From: Floccularia luteovirens
Taxonomy: Eukaryota; Basidiomycota; Agaricomycetes; Agaricales; Squamanitaceae
DNA length: 64,000 nt
NCBI GenBank assembly: GCA_009739215.1
Contig: VSJF01000002.1
Span: forward strand, 2,418,001-2,482,000
Direction: 5' to 3'
Shown: positions 13,248 to 24,868 of the stretch, one piece after another
How the letters are laid out: each line of letters begins with the position of its first letter
Numbering within the stretch: position 1 is the first letter of the stretch
Translations under genes and position numbers: made by a program
Notes under the pieces: model-generated
Told to the model about the DNA's origin: nothing
Seen by the model: the letters and a program-made list of their open reading frames with translations, nothing else
Databases searched by the model: none

Positions 13248-14887
13248 ATGCTCAGTGCTCGTGCAATCCAACTGGGCTCAGACAACGTATACTTCCCAAC
13301 TAAAACCCCAGGTCGCTCAAGGGGCCGTTCTGAAAATGCTCATGCAGGATATGGACCCTCGATGACTGTCAATGGAAAATCGAATGGCGTATCATCCAAA
13401 ACGCCCTTCCATCCTTCCACTACTCGTGGGTTTCTTCTAATAGCCTCTGTTTTGAATTAAAAATTAATATGCCCTACGGAGTTTAGAGCCTATACGAGTC
13501 ATGAAGGATGCACCTCTCGAGCAGCCCCAATGGAAACATACCAATACGCGCCCAACAAAACCTTTAGGGGACAAAACGCCTTTCCCAAATCGTGTTGGAA
13601 TAAACTACCAGACGCCTGGTCCTACTTCTACCAAGTTATCCAAACTATCTCTACTCGGACCAGATACGATATTTCGTCAAGATGTTGGTACTCCAGATAC
13701 GATATTGCGGCCTAGCTCGACAAGAAAGCATGTACGCGTCCCAAAAAGTGCAAGCAAGAGCTTCGAGACCCCTATGAATAAAGGGAATCATTGGGATGTT
13801 GATATTAGCGACACCGATATTGTTATTCCAGAAGCAGAAATTCAGGGAACTATATTGGAGGATAATGATTTTGACGAGATCGAATATATGGCTCCAAACA
13901 CTTTGGGTATGTTATGTTCTTGATCGCCGTATGTAGGTAATTGCCTGATTTATACTAATTTCTTTTTTGTCTTCAGACCTTGCATTCCAACCGGTCCTTG
14001 GTTTTGACCTTCCTGATTATAAAATTCTTGGAAGCACACTCCGCAATCTAGCACATGAATATCATTACGATACTTTCTCCCCACCTGAAATCGAAGTAAC
14101 TTTGACTGATCTTGAACCAAATATCTGGGATATCGGACCGCTTCCAAATCTTGGTTCGTGGTTTTAATCTCATATTAATCAGTCCATGCATAGAAAGTCC
14201 TTACGTTGGCTATGTATTGTAGAGGATGACGATCCCTTCTCCGAAGCAAGGACACGGACGAAGATATTAGCCAAGCAGCCTTCGAAACCAACCGTGCCTA
14301 GACCGATTCATGTGCCAAAATCGTACCAATCGTCAGCCGGCACAACTGTACAACCTCCAACTAGAACTGGGGTTACGACAATCCGTTCAGGAACGTCACT
14401 TTCTGAAAGAGCTCCGTTTTCCAGAGCAGTTTCTTCCAAATCTGCTGTGAAATCCACCGTATCACAAAACCCTCCCATTCCATCTATCCAAATTTCAAAG
14501 ATAACTACGATTCCAAAGGCTAGAAGCATTACTCAGAAAAGTTCTTCCATGCCAAGGACGCTCAAAACACATGCATCCAGTGTGAATTCCACTACGGCAT
14601 CGTCGCGTCCTGATCCAAAGAACATTTCTATGACATACACAAGACCAGCCACAGTTGCTTCTGTTGTTCGGCCTGGCAGCAAAGCTGTGCCCATTCGTCT
14701 TCCGAAGCCTTCTACATCGCGGGCACAGGGAGGTGTTGAGCGAAAGAAGCCCGAAGGTATAGCTCCCAACAAGAGAATGACAGTCGATGAAAATTGTATT
14801 GATGATGATTGTGATGATGGTCCTGCTGTGATGTTGAAAGACTTAAACCCTGAGTTTTGTGATGACGATTTTAGATTTGATGTTTGA
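13248..14887 (+). CDS. Ser/Thr/Pro-rich protein of unknown function, possibly securin-like
   Basis: Exons are 13248-13425, 13487-13906, 13977-14153 and 14223-14887 (1440 nt, 479 aa, in frame). The start chosen is the first ATG (MLSARAIQLG); the upstream open frame begins with GTG. The N-terminus has repeated Lys/Thr-Pro motifs (PTKTPGRSRGRSENAH, SKTPFHP, GDKTPFPN). An acidic middle follows (GTILEDNDFDEIEYM), then a more ordered stretch around FDLPDYKILGSTLRNLAHEY and TLTDLEPNIWDIGP, then a long basic Ser/Thr/Pro-rich tail ending in an acidic patch. A basic N-terminus with an acidic central or terminal part recalls fungal securins, but I see no clear destruction box or KEN box, so that link is a guess. 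Multiple TP sites suggest regulation by proline-directed kinases. Confidence 0.7.
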
Positions 14888-16077
14888 TCGTTTTGTATAT
14901 TCAGGGATGACTCGAATTGTATAGTTATACAGATCACGTTTATCACACCACCCCTCGGCGCAAGGGGTAGTATGATTTGAGATGTCAGTTAACGCCAACC
15001 TTCGAAATTTTGGTTGTAAGGCGGTGTTTCTCAAGATGGTATAGACTGCATCACACCAAAGGGAGCATGTGAAATGTGAAAAAAAATACTATCTTTTAAC
15101 GCCGGTTCCGACATATTTACAAATGAGGTTTGACAGGCAAAGGTCCTAGTAAGCCAAACAGATTCTTATCGAATTCGAGTCCATTTTCTGATGGACAAGT
15201 GTGCATCCATCAACTTTTAATCACCACATTACAACTGCTTTCTCATCCTCGCCGATCAGACTGGTTTGTTGGGCGACAAAGCCAGCACGCATTGATATTG
15301 AATATTGAGTCGGGACACACGCCATGCGACGGGATTTCAATGCAAAACAATCTTTTTATATACAAAAATAGATTTTACATGCGAAAAGTACAAAGAAGCT
15401 AATCGTTCCGTTCGCATCAGCTTGCCCACGGGAAGCAGTTCGTGCGAGACAAGAACAATCATTTGAGTGATAGATACAAACGCGGGACTGTTGGATAACC
15501 TCATTGCCGGAGTCTCCAGACAGTACTCCTTCCTTTTGTTGGGTTGATTCGGTGTATCACAGTTATACCCCGACAAGGGATGAGAGAGAAGGACTGGAGT
15601 CAAGCATTGAAGCAACTAATATCTCTCGAGTTTATTCAGCCTCGAATTTCTTTCCATTGATAGCCGAAACGCGTCTTGAGCTTGATTTCGAGCAAGTGGA
15701 AGAGAGGACAGGTAGAGAGGGAGCTTAGTTTGACGCGTGTTATGGACAAGGCCCAATCACCGCTCAAAAGTGCAACATGTATCGTCAGGGGTACTAAATT
15801 AAACGACCCTGGAGAGACAAGCTGACAATGGCTGAGTAGGACCACAAAGTTTGTACGGCAAGTACCGGATCTGTCCACGGCCTTGTCTCTCAACAGTCTT
15901 GTTACTGTATTATATGTATTGATCCCACCTGACAGTTCTAAGAATATGCCAAATTACACTATGTGTACCATCCCAACAAATACAACACCATTTCTCTTTC
16001 TTCTTCCCTTCAAGACCTCCCCCTTCGTACTTCTGACCCTGATATACAGATAGCCACCACCTTAGTGCCTTCAAACA
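14888..16077. other. Intergenic, no gene recognised
   Basis: About 1.2 kb between two genes on the + strand. The downstream part should hold the promoter of the G-alpha gene, with a pyrimidine-rich stretch at about 15985-16025 just before its ATG. Open frames here are short and show no family motif. Confidence 0.5.
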
Positions 16078-18400
16078 ATGACGGCTACTCTCCCTACTCT
16101 CTCTGCGCTTCCGTTATCTGCACCCACCGCATTCCCTGCTCTGCCGCTCTCCGTGGAGGATGCACAAAGAATCAATTCTATGATTGAAGACGAAATAAAG
16201 GTGTGTTGAACCTCTGCAGTGCCTCAACTTTGTTTACGAGTCGTTTCACAGAGAGAGTCTATCAAACGAAGAGAGGCACGGAAAAATGAGGTGAAAGGTC
16301 GGTTTATGATCTTAACACTATACGTTTTTGCGAAATAAAGTTACCGACCATGGTACCTATTAGTTATGCTATTAGGACAGGCGGAATCAGGTACGCTTTA
16401 GCCTCTACATCTTCCTCGTATAATTTATCATATATATGCGCATTCAGGAAAATCCACTCTGCAGAAACAGTTCCAAATCCACTATGCTTCACGTACTCTA
16501 GAAAGAGAACGACCCACATGGCGCCCTGTCGTATACTTCAATGTCGTCAAGGCAGTCCGTATGATTATTGATGAACTGGACCATGAATTTTCCAACTCTG
16601 CTCCCAGCGACGACTCAGAAATTGAAGAAATGCCAAGAACACCTGTTGTCAACGGCTTTTCGCTCGAGGAAATGAAAAGTCAAATCTCAGAGCTCCGGAG
16701 TGCGCTGCTTCCATTGATTGCAATTGAGAACTCTCTGGCCTCAGAGTTAAGCGGTGGAGTTTCGATATCTGGTGGTCGGACTGGGGCATTCGTGCGGAGT
16801 GGCTGGCAGTCATTGATCATGCCGGGCCATGATTGGTCCTCATCGGACGTCAAGGAGCAGAACTCATCAAAGGTAGTGACACTAGCGGCCAAAACTCTCC
16901 AGGAGAAAGTGAACGACGTGGTGGCTTTGTGGAAACATGTTTCAGTGAGGAATGCTCTGCAATTGCGAAAGTTGAGACTAGATGATTCCGCTGCTTTGTG
17001 AGCGAATACTTTGCTACTTCAAAACCGCTATCTTACTCCATGCAAGCTTTCTGACCGAGATTCGACGTATCTCAAAGCCGGACTATATTCCGACGACTAG
17101 TAAGTGGACTTCCGTCATGCTTCAGTGTGAATGTGTCGATATATGCACCAATTAGATGATATTCTCCACGTTCGGCTACAAACGTTGGGTGTTATGGAAC
17201 ATTCATTTCCGGTCCATATTGGGGGCTCAACCTATAATTGGAAGTTATACGATGTTGGCGGAGCAGTAAGTTTTCCAAACCAAACCGAAGCATTGAATCC
17301 ACTTCTGAATGAGTCATATCTTATTCATGACAGCGAGGTCAGGTGTGTAATTTATCCTGTTATATTTTGCCAACGTTCTCATGTTTGCCGTTATTGACAG
17401 AGACATGCCTGGATTCCTTATTTTGATGATGGTAATTATGATTCAACCCCCATTCAAATCATTATAATCGTTGGTTTGGTCTTGAAAGCTCAAGTGCTGA
17501 TGTTACATCTTTCTAGCAACTGCCATAATATTTCTCGGTATGCAATTCTTTCAATTACATGAGATACTCATATAAAATTTCATCAAGCACCCATGAGTGC
17601 CTTCGATCAGGTATGTCTGAGAAGAACTTCTTTTTTCGATTGTTCGCCCAAATAGTCTACATCTGATATTGAATCTGTCGGGTAGTATCTTGAAGAAGAT
17701 CCGAAAACCAACAGAATGGAGGACTCACTACAACTGTTCACCGCTATCTGCTCCAACAAATTACTCAAGGATGCACATCTCGTTCTGTTGCTGAATAAGG
17801 TTAGTAACTTCCCATACATCACACCTAGACGTCCGGCTGTGTCCAATTAGTAGTAAACACTAACTTATTCACCTACCATTTTACTTTTTGTAGGTAGACT
17901 TGCTCAGGAAGAAGCTCGATGCTGGAATCAGTGTCCGAAAATAGTACGTTAACATTGTGATGTTACGCCGCGCCACTATTCGGATTCATTAAAACTGTAA
18001 TACAGTATAACGAGCTACGGTGACAGACCGAACGAATATGAGAGAGTTGCGGATTATTTCCGATCTCACTTCTTACAGGTGCATCGCCGCAAAGACCCGT
18101 ATCACCGGGTTCTATATATCGTAAGTAATAGTCGTGCTTAGGTCCTATATTCTTCTCATGGTGTTGCATCTTCTAGCATTTCACTTCCATGCTGGTATGT
18201 CTTCCCTATTCGATTCACTTTTCTGAAAAAGTCTATTATAACAATAATGCTTGAAACAGGATATTAGTGCGACGCAGGGTATTATTTCTAATGGTGAGTG
18301 TCTACAAGATATCAAAGAAAACTTCAAATGCTGATCCATATGATCTATAGTTGGGGAAGCTATAATACGAAAGCATATAACAGAAATAGGACTGGTCTAA
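16078..18400 (+). CDS. Atypical heterotrimeric G-protein alpha subunit
   Basis: Sixteen exons close in frame to 1374 nt (457 aa): 16078-16200, 16252-16297, 16364-16390, 16448-16997, 17047-17099, 17156-17265, 17334-17342, 17401-17431, 17517-17537, 17588-17610, 17686-17799, 17894-17943, 18006-18120, 18177-18194, 18260-18293, 18351-18400. G1 reads LLGQAESGKSTLQKQF. The Arg/Thr switch I is VRLQTLGV. G3/switch II is DVGGARGQRHAWIPYF, with three extra residues before the Gln. G4 is LLLNKVDLL. G5 is HFTSMLDI, diverged from the usual TCAT. The helical domain is long and acidic (SNSAPSDDSEIEEMPRTP). The N-terminus lacks the MGxxxS myristoylation signal. It belongs to the expanded non-canonical G-alpha class of mushrooms. 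It may or may not couple to the cyclases nearby. Confidence 0.9.
17334..17342 (+). other. 9-bp micro-exon encoding Arg-Gly-Gln of G-alpha switch II
   Basis: The segment CGAGGTCAG is preceded by CATGACAG and followed by GTGTGTAA. Splicing it in gives DVGGA-RGQ-RHAWIPYF. Skipping it keeps the frame but removes the catalytic switch II glutamine. The RGQ form is the one I recall from related agaricomycete proteins. Confidence 0.72.
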
Positions 18401-18501
18401 AAACAAGCATATCACCTGATTGATCCATATACCCCACATCCCCCACTAAAATGTTTGAAAACGAATTGTAATAATACCTTTTTAATGGTTTTTCCATTTC
18501 T

Positions 18502-19945
18502 TCAAGACTCATAACGGCTGATCCTTGGAGTTAACTGCCGACTAGACCGTTGGCTCTTGATTCCCAGTTGGTATAAGTGCAGTAACCCTCGACTTGACAA
18601 ACCGCGTAGCTCTTCTTTCACTTTGACGAATTCCGAGTGAGTAGGTAAAGCGAATAAACCAATCTCAACTTTGCGTAGGGAAGAAGCAAACTCTGGACGC
18701 GCGAGGAGCGAATCAAGTGCAGCCCAGCCTTCAATTTTTTTCAGATCGGTATAGAATTCGAGACCGATTCGTTCCAACACGGTGTTTGATGTTGTGAGGA
18801 GACTGGAGATTACACTGGTTACCCAAGGGATTGCAGTCTCAGGTTCTTCAAGTGTTAATCGTATGGACCGCAAGCCCGAATTGGTTTCGAGATCCAGCGT
18901 ATGCACTGTAAGGGTAAAAAAAGGGGGAAAGTCACAAGTTGGTGAGTTGGTGAAACTGTAGAGTCGAATCAAAAAGGAACAGATTTTCACCATCCAAAGA
19001 ACCAGGTTTTACATGTAAGTGCTCCAGTGAACCTCCAACTGCGTATAAGACCTTTTGAACGACCACAGGATCCATGAAATGAGCCACACGAAGTTCTCGG
19101 AGGTTTTTAACGTCCACTGGTGATTTTCTTGAGTCAAGAAGCCAATAGCCGAGGTAACAGAAATCAACAAAGTCAAGAGTTAGAACCTCCAACCGTGAAC
19201 GTGGAAGTTCCCGCTCTGAATATACCAGTACGTCGGAAGCCGAGCAATCTTCGTATTCGTCAAAAGAAGTGCAAAAGTTCTCATCGAGTGTATTTGATTC
19301 TTCTTCATCACCTATTGAAGTTGAAGATAGTGCGAGTCCTTTGAGGTTATGACAGTGACACAGAGTTGAAGCCAGAGAAACAAAATTGGGGAACGCCCAA
19401 GAGTGGAGACGGATGTATGTGAGTGAAGGGGAAGTGAATAGGGAGCATAATGCGCTTTTCAGTGAAGTGGAGAGGGAGGACCAATGCAATGTCGAAGCAG
19501 CAGAAAACTCGAGCCGTTGTAGATTTGAGAGCATTCGGAGCAGAGGGGGGAGTGTGCGCTCTGTGGCGACCCACTGCGTTGAAGTCGTGCCACTATGGCC
19601 ATCCGATACCTGCGAGTGGTGTGCCACTCCAGGTGCTCCCTCACATATCTCCATCTCACGAATGTATCCAACGATAATTGGTGCACGACCTAACATGCGA
19701 AATAGTCGCTTACACAGGTCCTGTGGTGCATGTGCTTGAGATTGTGTATGGGAGGGAGACGCTTTGAGGGTAATCTTTGCAAATAGGTGGAGCCGGCTTG
19801 CTGGAAGCCAAGATCGGCATACCAAAGCACATGAACTGAGAGCGAGGGGATCATTGTATAAATGGTCGATAATGTTGTCTATCAGCTCTTGAGGGAGTAG
19901 TATATTGTTCGTTGAGGATAGGTGCGGCATGTCAATGGGGAACAT
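18502..19945 (-). CDS. F-box protein
   Basis: Two exons, 19945-18991 and 18905-18502, sum to 1359 nt (452 aa), in frame. The N-terminal F-box reads LLPQELIDNIIDHLYNDPLA followed by LSSCALVCRSWLPASR, the usual start of agaricomycete F-box proteins. The rest has leucine-rich, repeat-like segments (LPPLLRMLSNLQRLEFS; YIRLHSWAFPNFVSLASTL; NLRELRVAHF) that probably form a substrate-binding solenoid. The protein should dock to Skp1 in an SCF ubiquitin ligase; the substrate is unknown. Such genes are very numerous in mushrooms. The intron donor (GTGAAA) was chosen because it alone joins SLD to VHTLDLE in frame. Confidence 0.82.
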
Positions 19946-21954
19946 GATTGTGTGAGAAGTTCGGGATTTTTGGGAATGGAAAGTGAGGACGGTGGGATAT
20001 TGGGGCGACTGAGAAAGGGGAAGATGGGAGTGGTGGAGATCAGGTATTAAAGTTGGGATATGTGGCGTTGTGCAGGGATAGAAGAGGAGAGGGAAGACTG
20101 GAAATGATTGGATCGATATAGATCGGGTCAGCAGTCAGGATGGGGAATGTGTCTGCTTGAATGACTGACTCGTGTTTATGTATTCCTGGCTCTGCGGTGT
20201 CTCTACCCGGTCAATGAGGTTGCCATGCATCTTACAATGATCAGCCTCTCGCTTCCAGCTGCTCTCCCTTCAAACTATAACTTAGTCTCCACCTGCTCTT
20301 CTGGTACAGATCGCTCTTGCATTTGATATCGATCTTCTCGGTTCGGTAATAGTTATGTTTTGTGCTCAAGTGTCCATGTCAACTATCATAGTGCGGGAAA
20401 ATGTGATTTACGTGACCCCCTGTGCGTGATGCGGGGTAGCTATATACATGCTAATATCAATGGAGATATGCACTAAATACTAGTATAACGGTCTCGAACG
20501 TTTACAATGATAACATATATCTATTATCGCCCGAAGCTGCGTGCACATTCATGGTGTGCCCCACGCATATCACAACCACTAACTTGTGAACAACACGCTT
20601 TTAATAAAACGCCCACAAGGCCTGGCTCTTTCTCGCCTCTGGCAACGCGCAGTCCAACCCTTATGCCTCGGAGAGTAGGCGTGTAACTAGAAGCTGATAC
20701 GACGTGCTCTGAAGGAGATATTGTTAACAGACAGACATGTCAATTGCAAGTTTAGCGTGAACCGGGAGAACCTCGCAACTGAGATAACACGGAACGAAGA
20801 GAGCGCTCTAACTACACTTGAGTACAACTGAATTGAATTGGGTTATGTTTTTGGGGAGTATCGGTCCGGTTCGGAAGTTCTACTGGGGATTGAAGCTGTA
20901 TTTCGTGAATCGGGTCTATAATATGATAGAGATTGATGATAGTGAACTTCGAATATACTAGTATATACTTATCAATGACGTCTTGAATTAAGTTACGGCG
21001 GTGATGTTCCGTATCATACACTTAAGTTAAAACTAATGGAATCCTGAAAGCTGGCGGAAAAGTGACATTCTATTTTATGTACCACCCTTGACACTGAATT
21101 GCAAAGTAAACTTCTGGACTTGATTTGTGAAAGAACTAATTCATAAGCCAAGGATATTTTTTATAAAGTAATGGTAGTTTCATGAAACTCGTTGTTCTTG
21201 CCATCGTTAAACTGTTATACTAGAAGCAGTCTAAAAGAAGTACAAGGATACACCTTTTAGGCATTCTCGTATCTTGCCATACATATGTGTACATATCCTT
21301 AATCTTAACCTTGAGGGTCCATCGTATCAAGCCGCTATAGTCATAGTTTTGTGTTGCATATATAACTATAGCTTGTGGCACACACCATCGATAGGAGAAT
21401 CCCGTAGCATATCGGGTTTTGTCTGGGGTACGGAAAGACCAACTTGGAGCTTACCTTACGAGTAAATTCCGAGAATTTGTAATGGTAAGGCCCAGTTTCC
21501 GTGGCAAAATATACATTTAAATAGACAGATACGCAGACAGGACAGGTAATGAATGAATGGATGGCGATACGTGGGCAGGTGATGGGATGTAGTTGTCGAC
21601 GTGATTGTTGTACATATTGTGGGTATTTCAATTGGGATATTCAGACGTCGTATGTCAATGGAGCAGACAGCTGACACATTTGATTTGTCATCAAGTACAG
21701 AATATGACCTGATCTTTTAAATGCAGGCTTTGCCCAAACGTCGACGTCGTGGTGGTGGTTGGCCATCGTCCGGAATATTATATTATCTAATCAGATAGCA
21801 ATTACCACACGTGGTACCGTGAGAAATTGATTTTTTTGAAGATTGTACTGAGATACACACAAATAATATATACGACATCCACTGTGTTTACAGCCAGGGA
21901 TTCAGAAGGTAATTAAAGTACAAGGAGCAGCATTCAAGGAGAAGAGGGCCTACA
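19946..21954. other. Intergenic, no gene recognised
   Basis: About 2 kb between the divergent F-box and NOG1 genes. Both promoters must lie here. Open frames are short and contain no family motif. A purine-rich (G/A) stretch at about 19950-20150 lies upstream of the F-box start. Confidence 0.5.
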
Positions 21955-24452
21955 ATGTCGACAAGTGGCCTAAAAGCGATCGCTCCTGTACCCACAGCGG
22001 CTGATTTCTTGGATATTGTGTTATCAAAAACTCAGAGAAAAACACCTACGGTATACCTCAGTGCCTTTTGTGTATCAGATTGGTTTCTGATGACGCTTGT
22101 CATTTCTACGATTAGGTTATACATAAAAATTTCAAGATTAGCAGGATACGAAATTTCTATATGCGAAAAGTCAAGTTTACACAAGACTCGTTCGATGAAA
22201 AACTTGGAGCTATTTTGACTGAATTCCCAATGCTTGATGTTTGTATTATACCACTCCCTTTGCAGTATGGTCATACTTATTGAAAAAAAAATTGAATAGG
22301 ATCTACACCCGTTTCTTTCATCTCTAATGAATGTATTATACGATAAAAATCACTACAAGCTCGCACTTGGACAACTACGAACCGCCAGACATCTAATAGA
22401 TCATGTTGCGAAAGACTACGTTCGACTACTGAAATTCGGCGATAGTCTCTATCGGTGCAAGCAGTTGAAGAAAGCTGCTCTTGGACGGTTGGTTTTGCTC
22501 CATCCTTTGTTTCCCCCCAAATGCAAACTAACTGTTTCGAAATCATAGTATGGCTACGATCATGAGGAGACAAAAAGACCCACTTGCATACCTTGAGCAA
22601 GTCCGGCAACATATCTCTCGCTTACCCGCAATAGATCCTAACACCCGAACACTCCTAATCTGTGGGTACCCGAATGTTGGTAAATCCTCATTCATCAACA
22701 AGGTTACCCGTGCGGATGTCGATGTTCAGCCATACGCATTTACGACTAAATCTCTATTCGTTGGTCATTTGGATTACAAATACCTACGGTGGCAAGTAAT
22801 TGATACTCCTGGTATTCTTGACCACCCACTAGAAGAGATGAATACGATAGAGATGCAAAGTATCACTGCTTTGGCACATCTGAAGAGTTGTGTTTTGTAC
22901 TTTATGGACTTGAGTGAACAGTGCGGGTACTCCGTTGAAGCTCAAGTGCGCACCTTCTCCTCCCATCTCTAACCTCAACTTCCAAGTAATTCTCTTTGAT
23001 CAGTGTAAACTTTTCCACTCCATCAAGCCATTATTCCAAGGAAAACCAACCATCCTCGTTATTAACAAAATCGACGTTATGCGCCTCGAAGACCTCCACC
23101 CGGACTCCCGTACCCTAGTCCAAGAAATTATTGACATCGAAGACGTCAAGCACATCCAAGTCTCTTGTTTCTCCGAAGAGGGTGTCATGGATCTTAAAAA
23201 CACAGCATGCGATGCTCTCCTAGCGCACCGTGTTGACACAAAACTGAAAGGAAGCAAGATTAACTCCATCATTAACAGAATTCATGTTGCGCAACCCAAG
23301 CCTCGTGATGATGTCGTGAGGGAACCTTTCATACCTGATGCAGTGAAACAGAGGCAGCAGAAATATGACAAGAATGACCCCAATAGGAGACGTTTGTTGC
23401 GCGATGTCGAATTAGAGGAAGGAGGCGCTGGAGTGTTCAATATTAACCTCAAACGTGGGTCAAGTCCAAATTTTGGATTCCACTTTTCGAATGTCTGTGT
23501 ACTCATGATATTACAGAGGATTATCTTCTAGCTAATCCAGAGTGGAAGATGGATACTGTACCCGAGATCATGGACGGCAAGAACATTGCAGACTTTATTG
23601 ATCCCGATATCGCACAGAAATTAGAAGCACTAGAACGTGAAGAAGAGAAACTTGAGGCCGAGGGTTACTATGATAGTGAATCAGAAATTGTATGTGTTTC
23701 TTCTCTCTTCTCCACATATATCACGTTAAGCGACAACTAACTAGTTCGATTCGGACGACGAACGAGAAGCTCAAGCAGCAAGCATCTCACTCTCCCATAA
23801 AATCAAATCGCAAAGCATAAAGAAATCAAAAAAGAACCAGTCTCGACTCCCACGGACAGCAGGCTTACGCACCCTCACCGAACTTACGACCGAGCTGACA
23901 AAAGCTGGGTATGATCCAAGTAGGATACAGGAACGCGCAGAGATGTTGGCAAAGATACAGGGTGCGAAGAGAAAACATGGGGATATGGAAGGTGATGGAG
24001 ATATGGATGTGGATGGCGAAGATGATGATGGTGAGGGTAGGGGTGAAGGTGAATGGATGGATGTTAATGGAGAGGAGAATACGCCGAATAAACGCGTCAA
24101 GGTGGACTCGGGTGGGGTAATGGCGAAACGTATGCCTCGTTCGAATAGGCAAATCGCTGGAATGCGTGATGAGGCTGTGCGTTTTCTGAATTTTACTTTG
24201 GTTTCTTTTTGTTAAAAGCTTTCTTTCTTTCCTCAGCAAGCAACTCGTGCTGTTAAATTACGCAACCTCGGACAACGACCGCGCAACATGCTGGCTAAAG
24301 CAGGGGAGAGCGATCGTGCTATTCGTGTTAAAATGGTGAGAAAAATACAATTTATATATATTGTGATTGATGTTTATTTTACTGCTTCAATCTCTTAGCC
24401 GAAACATCTCTTTGCTGGTAAACGGAAAGGTGGAAAAACTGATAGAAGATAA
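21955..24452 (+). CDS. NOG1: Nucleolar GTP-binding protein NOG1 (60S ribosome biogenesis)
   Basis: A conserved GTPase that joins pre-60S particles in the nucleolus. The NOG1 N-terminal helical domain is readable across introns ([52 protein letters not shown]). The GTPase core follows, with G1 [15 protein letters not shown]2 region [14 protein letters not shown]3 DTPGILDHP and G4 NKIDV. Next come the NOGCT region ([20 protein letters not shown]) and the acidic and basic tail with nuclear-signal-like [14 protein letters not shown] and NKRVKVDSG, ending [10 protein letters not shown]. The start at 21955 begins [20 protein letters not shown], as expected for full-length NOG1. Introns are at about 22051-22114, 22234-22300, 22489-22549, 22950-23003, 23456-23519 and further downstream. 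All GTPase motifs are intact. Confidence 0.93.
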
Positions 24453-24868
24453 TCAAATTCTAGTTGACTTGTTCTTCTTTGCTCTGTATCTTACTGGTTG
24501 TAATCCTCTAGAGGGACAATGTTATACATTCAGTCTGTACTAGGACATTTCGAAGAACTAGAGATTTAGGAGATTTAAGCAAGGTGCCAAACCAGGGAAA
24601 AGATAAAGAAAAAGGAGAAAAATTTATGATCCGTGTATGATTAGCTATAGGAGAAAGGAGGCATGTCCTACCAACATGCACTAATGGTGTTACATCGTGT
24701 TAAATAGGAGACTATTTATAGATGTGGGGTGAGTACGTGGGTCATCAGGGGAGGGGTGAGGTGTTGAGTGGACGGAGTCGGGTAAAAAAAAAGATTCATA
24801 AAAATACGTAAAACGGGGTGTCGCAAAAGGAAAAGGAGGAATCCTAACAGATAAAAAAAAGAAATCTA
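24453..24868. other. Short convergent intergenic region
   Basis: Both flanking genes end here, so this stretch should carry the two transcript 3' ends. It is A-rich (AAAAAAAAA runs near 24786 and 24853). No gene seen. Confidence 0.5.

Noticed and set aside
17265..17401. Loss of the G-alpha switch II glutamine (DVGGA-RHAW)
   Set aside because: It first looked like a missing catalytic residue, but the 9-bp micro-exon RGQ between two good splice sites explains it better.
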